A stretch of DNA of 64,000 nucleotides from Bathynomus jamesi. Taxonomy: Eukaryota > Arthropoda > Malacostraca > Isopoda > Cirolanidae. The DNA is taken from contig JAJOZX010000087.1 in the NCBI GenBank assembly GCA_023014485.1, positions 1,497,501 to 1,561,500 on the forward strand. Reading direction: 5' to 3'. A model generated the notes under the pieces. It searched no databases, was not told where the DNA came from, and worked only from the letters and a program-made list of their open reading frames with translations. The position numbers were made by a program, and so were the translations under genes. Below, piece after piece: positions 57,601 to 64,000 of the stretch; position 1 is the stretch's first letter; each line of letters starts with the position of its first letter.

Positions 57601-58150
57601 AAATTAATAAACTAGAAGAAACGCAGAGACATTTCACAGCGAAGACTGATGGCTGCAGAGAACTCAACTACTGGGAAAGACTCAGTAAATTAAGGCTGTA
57701 CTCCCTGGAAAGAAGAAGAGAGAGGTATACCATAATCTACATATGAAAAATGATCGAAAAACTGGTACCAAACCTCAAACTAAACACAATTACCATCCAA
57801 ACAACGCTGGAAAATAGGAAAGGCAGCATGTGTAGCGTTCTCAAATTAAAAGCCCGACAAGGGACCTCCTCAACTCTGAAAGAAAATCGCTTGGTTGTCA
57901 GGAGGCCAAGACTTTTTAAGCAGCTTCCTAAGGACCTCAGAAACGTTACAGGGGTCAAAGTTGAAGTCTTCAAGCGAAGACTAGATGCCTGGCTCAGGAC
58001 GGTACCATATGAGCCGGGTGTACTTGACTGTGTACAGTGGAGAGCGCAAGAGAGCAACTTGCTCCTCCACCAAGACAGACCTAGAGGCGGGGCCACCAGC
58101 GTCACCTTCGTGTGAAGAAAACTGACGCACGAAACGCAACGATGTTAAGG

Positions 58151-58160
<10 letters not shown>
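54680..58160 (+). pseudogene. LINE copy 1 (endonuclease-RT), 5'-truncated
   Basis: 5' part (54695-54790): CCCH zinc finger, ICKSYATYGTCQYGRKCYYH. Endonuclease: VLANIHGIKPN, IACLTETHLKDC (catalytic Glu), GGCAIYIHER, VIYRPSNSPN, CGDFNFSF and IISDHNIIEL (55100-55910). Linker with CREKRRIFRKRK-type basic stretch (56030-56100). RT: SHSAAGPDKWNALLIKN, KNYRPVSMTSHLIKIFE, NENQHRFRSGRSCLSQLIEH, DFAKAFDKCDHGV, SSVPQGTVLAPLLYI, SFAADTKISRKI. The palm motif normally FADD is FAAD, so the catalytic Asp is lost. C-terminal RPRLFKQLPKDLRN, FKRRLDAWLRT. Stops at 55482, 56296, 56753, 57405 and frameshifts. Confidence 0.85.

Positions 58161-58187
<27 letters not shown>
58154..58187. repeat. (TA)n between LINE 1 and the fold-back mariner
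   Basis: Its mirror tract is at 59682-59738. May be the LINE's own TA-rich tail or the mariner target. Confidence 0.9.
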
Positions 58188-58189
<2 letters not shown>

Positions 58190-59676
58190 CAGGGTGTACA
58201 TAAAGTCAGGATCTATTTTTGTGAAGCACTTGGAAATTATATGGAATTCAATCATAAAATGATAAAGTGGTAACATTTATTAAATAATTAAGAGTAGGAT
58301 TCGACGTGACGCCCATCAGTATCCCTGCACAGCTCAAATCGTTCCGCAGCATTTCTAAACACATTCTGGAGCATTTGTTATAATGTTATAATGTTTCAGA
58401 CCAACAAAGACCCTAGGATCCACTCATGGCTGGTCTACCTAACTGTGTTCGTAATCGTGTATTGTGTATGTCCTCCGTGGTGGCGGAGGGGACCTACAAT
58501 TTTACGTGGGTTCCGAACCATAAGAACATAAGAAATTTATGTAAAAACTGCCGGTAAATTGGCAACGACCAATTTTTACGAAACTAAATAATTATCAATT
58601 TAAAACTAATTAATTATCGATTTAAAACTAAAGATAGAATCTCTGGATCCAGAGGATCAAGTCATAATAGACTACTATCCACAAATATGTTACACTCTAT
58701 ATCTATTTATAACGGACATGCAAATATATCAGATCCAAAGAATCCAGTCAATTTCATTACGGTATCCATCAAGTCACGGTCCATATCGATTGCGGACCAA
58801 GTCAAAATTTACAACCATATACATTACAATATATACACTTACGAGGAAAAGTGTAGGTGTGGCTGTAAAGACTGTACAGTAATGTAAAAATGTGTGTGCA
58901 CCCATTTTGGGTCTCCCATTTAAAGGTGTTTGTTGGGCAAGTGAAGATCATGAGTTTTTCAATACCTCACAGTACTATGGGGGGCACCGCTCGGCAGAGG
59001 AATCTCTTTAAATGGGGTGTGTAAGGACAGAGAGTATCCCCTAACCCAAGACGCTGCCTCCCTATATCCCTATATCTGCAGCAATTCGTATACGTGTACG
59101 TAAGTTTTCAAGACTCGTAATCTTCGTCTGATAGACGTGCGATTTGATAAAGCCCCATGCAAAGAAATCTAAAGGGGTTAAAGCATAGTGACAAGGAGCA
59201 CCATCATGTTGATAGACGACGGGGATAGGATTGTTAGTACCGTCGTCTATCAACATGATGGTGCTCCTTGTCACTATGCCAAAATTGTTCAGGATTATCT
59301 AAATGGACGTTTTCCAAATCGCTGGATCGGACGCGGAAGCAACGGACCTTGGCCAGCGAGATCACCAGATTTAACCCCTTTAGATTTCTTTGCATGGGGC
59401 TTTATCAAATCGCACGTCTATCAGACGAAGATTACGAGTCTTGAAAACTTACGTACACGTATACGAACTGCTGCAGATAACATAACCCCGCAAATGCTCC
59501 AGAATGTGTTTAGAAATGCTGCGGAACGATTTGAGCTGTGCAGGGATACTGATGGGCGTCACGTCGAATCCTACTCTTAATTGTTTAATAAATGTTACCA
59601 CTTTATCATTTTATGATTGAATTCCATATAATTTCCAAGTGCTTCACAAAAATAGATCCTGACTTTATGTACACCC

Positions 59677-59678
<2 letters not shown>
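58190..59678. mobile_element. F1: fold-back of two mariner half-copies
   Basis: Both ends are CAGGGTGTACATAAAGTCAG in inverted orientation. The right half encodes (plus strand, 59188-59580) VVYQHDGAPCHYAKIVQDYL, FPNRWIGRGSNGPW, RSPDLTPLDFFAWGFIK and ERFELCRDTDGRHVES. The left half encodes the same protein end on the minus strand (59274-59062 and 58390-58300). The halves meet head to head near 59208-59254. The left half lacks about 130 bases (between TTAAA and GCATAG, 59181-59183) and carries a 680-bp insertion. Neither half has the helix-turn-helix or first Asp, so no transposase is possible. Confidence 0.85.
58390..59065. other. Unidentified insertion inside F1
   Basis: About 680 bases replace the short GCGGGGTTATGTT segment present in the other half. 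It holds a 66-codon frame (58687-58887) ending EEKCRCGCKDCTVM, without recognised family. No inverted ends or clear flanking repeat. Confidence 0.5.
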
Positions 59679-59681
<3 letters not shown>

Positions 59682-59719
<38 letters not shown>

Positions 59720-59738
59720 TATATATATATATATATAC
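59682..59738. repeat. (TA)n between F1 and LINE 2
   Basis: Interrupted TA run, mirror of 58154-58187. Confidence 0.9.
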
Positions 59739-62700
59739 CCCCTTAACATCGTTGCGGTTTCGTGCGTGTTTTTTTCACACGAAGGTCACGCTGGTGGCCC
59801 CGCCTCTAGGTCTGTCTTGATGGAGGAGCGAGTTGCTCTCTTGCGCTCTCCACTGTACACAGCCAAGTACACCCGGCTCATCTGGTACCGTCCTTAGCCA
59901 GGCATCTAGTCTTCTCTTGAAGACGTCAACTTTGACCCCTGTAACGTTTCTGAGATCCTTAGGAAGCTGCTTAAAAAGTCTTGGCCCCCTGACAACCAAG
60001 CGATTTTCCTTCAGAGTTGAGGAGGTCCATTGTCGGGCTTTTAATTTGAGAACACTACACATGCTGCCTTTCCTATTTTCCAGCGTTGTTTGGATGGTAA
60101 TTGTGTTTAGTTTGAGGTTTGGTACCAGTTTTTCGATCATTTTTCATATGTAGATTATGGTATACCTCTCTCTTCTTCTTTCCAGGGAGTACAGCTTTAA
60201 TTTACTGAGTCTTTCCCAGTAGTTGAGTTCTCTGCAGCCATCAGTCTTCGCTGTGAAATGTCTCTGCGTTTCTTCTAGTTTATTAATCCCTTTTTATATA
60301 TAGGGGGGGGTCAAAACTGAGCAGTATTCAAGTTTTCATATGATCAGTGTTGTCAGCAGGGGGAATCATTACAGTCTTGTCCCTTCTTTTGAACGTTCTT
60401 ATTACCTGTTCCGCGACTCTTTTTGCTTTGTTTATTGCTATCTGGTTTTGTATCTCGAATTTGGCATCATCGGTCATTATTACCCCCCAAGTCGATCGCT
60501 TTCGTGCTTCTCTGAATTTCCTGTCTATCTGGAGCATGATATGTAATCTGTTTAAGTTCCTCATTTCTACCATATCTCAAGAGCTGAAATTTCTCGGTGT
60601 TAAATGTCATATTGTTGTCTTCTGACCATGTGTATATTTTGTTTGTGCCCCTCTGCAAGGCCTCCACTTCATTTGCATCGCTGATTTTTCTGCTAATCTT
60701 TGTATCGTCCGCAAATGATGTTACTATACTGTTGCTGTTAACTCCACTGTTTATGCCCATGTTTATGTCTGTCAGCATGATAATGTACAGGAGTGGGGCT
60801 AGCACTGTACCTTGTGGTACTGAGCTGCGTACTTCTGATTCTGATGATGATACATCTTGAATTTTGACCACCGTTCTCTGAGGAAGTTGTAGATCCATTT
60901 TCCCACTTTGCCTGTTATTCTCATATGTTTCGTTTTATGTGCTATTACACCATGATCGCACTTGTCGAAAGCTTTAGCAAAATCCGTGTATATGACATCA
61001 TAGTTTTCATTACCTTCAAGTGCATCTAGGATATTGTTATAATGCTCTATAAGTTGTGATAGGCATGATCTTCCCGATCGGAACCTGTGCTGATTTTCGT
61101 TGAATTTTTCCAGTGTCTCCAAGAAGTCTTAGATTTTCTCTCTGACTATTCTTTCAAATATTTTGATGAGGTGGGACGTCATTGACACTGGTCTGTAGTT
61201 TTTTGCTTGAGATCCATCCCCGCCTTTATATATAGGGACAATGTTTGCTCTTTTCAAGATGCTCTGTATTTCCCCAGTGTCTAGGGATCTTCTCCATATC
61301 CAGTATAAGGGTGTAGCAATTTCATTTTTACAGTTTTTAATTAATAGTGCATTCCATTTGTCCGGACCTGCAGCTGAATGTGATTTCATCTGTCCTGTAG
61401 CTCTCGCTACATCATCGGGGATAAAATCAAAGTCTGTTATACATTCTCCTTGCAATTTCTCTTCGAAGACTGCATCTACGTCAGGTTCGCTTTGTCACTT
61501 TTTGAGGTACTGAAGACTGATTCATACTGGGCTCTCAATGTTTCAGATATTTCTTTCAGATAGTTTGTTAGGTCATTATTTCCTCTCCTTTAGGGCCCGA
61601 TAGTAGCGCGCGTTTTTGTTTTCCTTTTCGCATAACTGTAGAAGTATTTTAGATTTTCGCTTATTGCTTTTACCGGCTTTTCCTCTTCCCTCTCTGTATG
61701 GCCCTTTATCAGAGTTTGTATTTCCCTATCGGTACTCTCCAGTTTTTCTTGTATTACTCTCCTGGCATTGTTGTCCCCGCAATTTGCTAACTTCGTCGCT
61801 ACTCTCTTTCTTTTGCGGAATATTCTTCTCTTTTGCTTCTCTAGCCAGTTTCTCTTTCCATATTTTTCCAAAATTCTCAACGTCTTTTCTTCCAAGGTTG
61901 TTAGCATTTCCTCAGTTTTTTTATTCTCTAAAACTGTTCTCACCTCAATTTGGGCCATGTGTGATCTGATTTCTTCTCAATTTATGGTCTTGGAGTTTAA
62001 GTTAGAAGCCCCAAATTTGCTTCTTCCTTCCGTATGTGCATTGTCTTTTAAAGTTATCGTCAAATTTGTTGATAACTCGATTATATTGTGGTCTGAGATA
62101 ATAGTGTGGGTTATTTTTATATCGGCAATCAAGTTCGTGTTGTTTGTGAATACCAGATCTGGGCAGTTATTTTTCCTGATATTTTCTATTATCTCCTGTG
62201 TCAGCATAAACTAGTTTGTGAGAGCCATCAACATTTTTTCTTGCTCCTGGTCCTCTCTTGTGCCCCCTTATCTTGCTGTATAAATATATTTCTACCCACC
62301 TTTTTGTATTTTATAAATGAGAAATTAAAATCACCGCAGAGTATTATATTACGGGATGGAGAGTTTAGGGACTTTATTAGGGTTCTATCATCAATGGCAT
62401 CCTAAAATTTTTCATTTGGAGAGTTTGGAGGTCTATAGATGACTATCAGTACCACGTTTAGTTTCTCTATTTTCACTGCAAGGGTTTCCACGAAGCTGTT
62501 GGATTTACTTATTACCGTCTCTGTCATATGCCTCTCATGTATATAAATAGCACATCCACCTTTACGTCTCGCTGTTCTATCCGCTTTTAGTAAGTTGAAT
62601 CCACTGATATGCAATTCTTTCTTATCGATACATTGTTTGCAGTTATCGCAGTTTCCTTGGCAATCTTTAAGATGTGTTTCAGTGAGGCATGCGATGTCCG

Positions 62701-63203
62701 CCCTAGTTTCGTCTATAAAACCTTTCAGGTACGAAACTTTGTTTAGAGAATTGTTCGGTTTTATTCCGTGAATATTTGCCAGGACAATGTTTATGTTCTT
62801 TGTTTAGCATTGCCCCATGTGCATTTTAAGTTCGTTGTCCTTTGGTATCGCCTGTTTTGTGGCCGTGTGGTCCTCCGAGATGGATCCGTTCCTGCCTACC
62901 TATTCTGGTAGCTTCTTGCAATTTGGCGGTCCGGGTCGAGGGTTCCCAGCTGTGTAAGCTGCACTTGTAGAATGAGACTTCGCAGCCGCATTGTGTCCGA
63001 GATGTTGAAAACATTTTGTGTGCTATTTGTGTTTTGTTTGCTATTTAGGTACATATTTTTTTCGTCACATTCCTTCTGTTGTCATTTGAAACTTGTTCGT
63101 TGTCCTTTGAACTTGTCAGGAGATGATGGTAGTAGCATTTTCTCCCATACTGGCAGGTTCCATATGTTGCGTAGGACTTGCAAATGACCAGATGGTAGAA
63201 TTT
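59737..63203 (-). pseudogene. LINE copy 2 (endonuclease-RT), inverted relative to copy 1
   Basis: Near-identical to 54680-58160 read on the other strand, with the same truncation neighbourhood (ATGGTAGAATTT at 63192-63203). Same domains: CCCH finger (63185-63110), endonuclease (62760-61977), RT (61455-60467), C-terminal DLRNVTGVKVDVFKRRLDAW (60140-59775). Here the RT box is intact, SFADDTKISRKI. The stops shared with copy 1 (after NSPNEKF; before METLEKF) were probably present before duplication. In addition, small indels are private to this copy (for example in the 62205 and 61500 regions). Confidence 0.85.
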
Positions 63204-63732
63204 GGAAAACGTCCATTTAGATAATCCTGAACAATTTTGGCATAGTAACAAGGAGCACCATCATGTTGATAGACGACGGGGATAGGATTGTTAGTACCGT
63301 CGTCTATCAACATGATGGTGCTTCTTGTCACTATGCCAAAATTGTTCAGGATTATCTAAATGGACGTTTTCCAAATCGCTGGATCGGACGCTGAAGCAAC
63401 AGACCTTGGCCAGCGAGATCACCAGATTTAACCCCTTTAGATTTCTTTGCATGGGGCTTTATCAAATCGCACGTCTATCAGACGAAGATTACGAGTCTTG
63501 AAAACTTACGTACACGTATACGAACTGCTGCAGATAACATAACCCCGCAAATGCTCCAGAATGTGTTTAGAAATGCTGCGGAACGATTTGAGCTGTGCAG
63601 CGATACTGATGGGCGTCACGTCGAATCCTACTCTTAATTATTTAATAAATGTTACCACTTTATCATTTTATGATTGAATTCCATATAATTTCCAAGTGCT
63701 TCACAAAAATAGATCCTGACTTTACGTACACC

Positions 63733-63735
<3 letters not shown>
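63203..63735. mobile_element. F2: second copy of the fold-back mariner
   Basis: The head-to-head junction (63265-63311) is the same sequence as in F1. The right half is complete to CACCCTG at 63735; the left half is cut after about 60 bases at the LINE 2 junction. Unlike F1 it keeps GGCATAG joined to CAAAATTGTTCAGG. A few substitutions from F1. Confidence 0.85.

Positions 63736-63737
<2 letters not shown>

Positions 63738-63783
<46 letters not shown>
63738..63783. repeat. (TA)n after F2
   Basis: A second TA run at 63848-63873 precedes the next mariner end at 63875. Confidence 0.95.
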
Positions 63784-63786
<3 letters not shown>

Positions 63787-63874
63787 CTTTGGTTAGCTTC
63801 CGCCCAAATTGTTGATTTTGACGAAAGTCAAGCTTTTTTCCTTGATAATATATATATATATATATATATATATA

Positions 63875-64000
63875 CAGGGTGGGCGGAAAGTAGCTCCCTA
63901 TTTTGGATTGGTAAAAAAATACGTATATTATCCATTTATTTCAGAAGAAATAATATGAAAAGGTAGGCATACATGGTAGGTTTTCTCTAAAATTCAATGT
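63875..64000 (+). mobile_element. Terminus of another Tc1/mariner-like element, cut by window end
   Basis: CAGGGTGGGCGGAAAGTAGC directly after (TA)n has the form of the other mariner ends. The body lies outside the window. Confidence 0.5.

Overview
This is eukaryotic, AT-rich, intron-containing and heavily repetitive DNA. It carries TTAGG-type tracts (12.97-13.19 kb, 39.18 kb), CR1/Jockey-type LINEs and a LINE of a kind I associate with decapod crustacean genomes (19.3-20.2 kb). An arthropod is likely and a decapod crustacean is my best guess (moderate confidence). I see no convincing host gene, no rRNA or functional tRNA gene and no CRISPR. Almost all recognisable coding sequence belongs to mobile elements, most of them broken and several nested in one another. 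Lengths, identities and breakpoints are by eye.

Regions. 0-8 kb: family 'T', a hAT-like DDE transposase, as an apparently intact spliced copy cut by the window edge (T-A, minus strand) and a 3.5 kb copy with about 295-bp terminal inverted repeats and a target duplication (T-B). 8-20 kb: a CR1-like LINE carrying a 196-bp hAT MITE with a perfect 8-bp target duplication; a dead Tc1/mariner holding a Penelope-like fold-back insertion with a 12-bp target duplication; family 'K' copy K1; several MITEs and palindromes; a second LINE type. 20.5-24 kb: T-C, a recently broken T element. 24.1-30.1 kb: one hAT element of the ZMYM1-like type, split by insertion of K2, an intron-containing K copy.

32.3-36.7 kb: an Academ-like gene joined in frame to a Tc1/mariner transposase piece that is itself split by a 728-bp hAT derivative with an 8-bp target duplication. 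39-47.9 kb: a second Academ-like gene whose C-terminal part has a FEN/XPG-type nuclease and a Cys-rich CXC domain. A different DDE transposase ('L') sits in its middle and is fused in frame on one side. T-D, a 5' fragment of family T, follows. 49.6-52.6 kb: two Tc1/mariner elements, a hAT derivative and a solo T-like end. 54.7-63.7 kb: two near-identical copies of one LINE face each other around a fold-back mariner, forming a palindrome with arms of about 4 kb; a second copy of the fold-back follows.

The best candidate for something undescribed is family T: four copies in 48 kb, a shared DDE core (HWD[G/S]K, FDTT..N.G, CRHH, AERGI), TAGGGTG termini and a 3' splice site just upstream of the start codon in all four. 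Families K and L and the Academ-like nuclease elements are also worth study.
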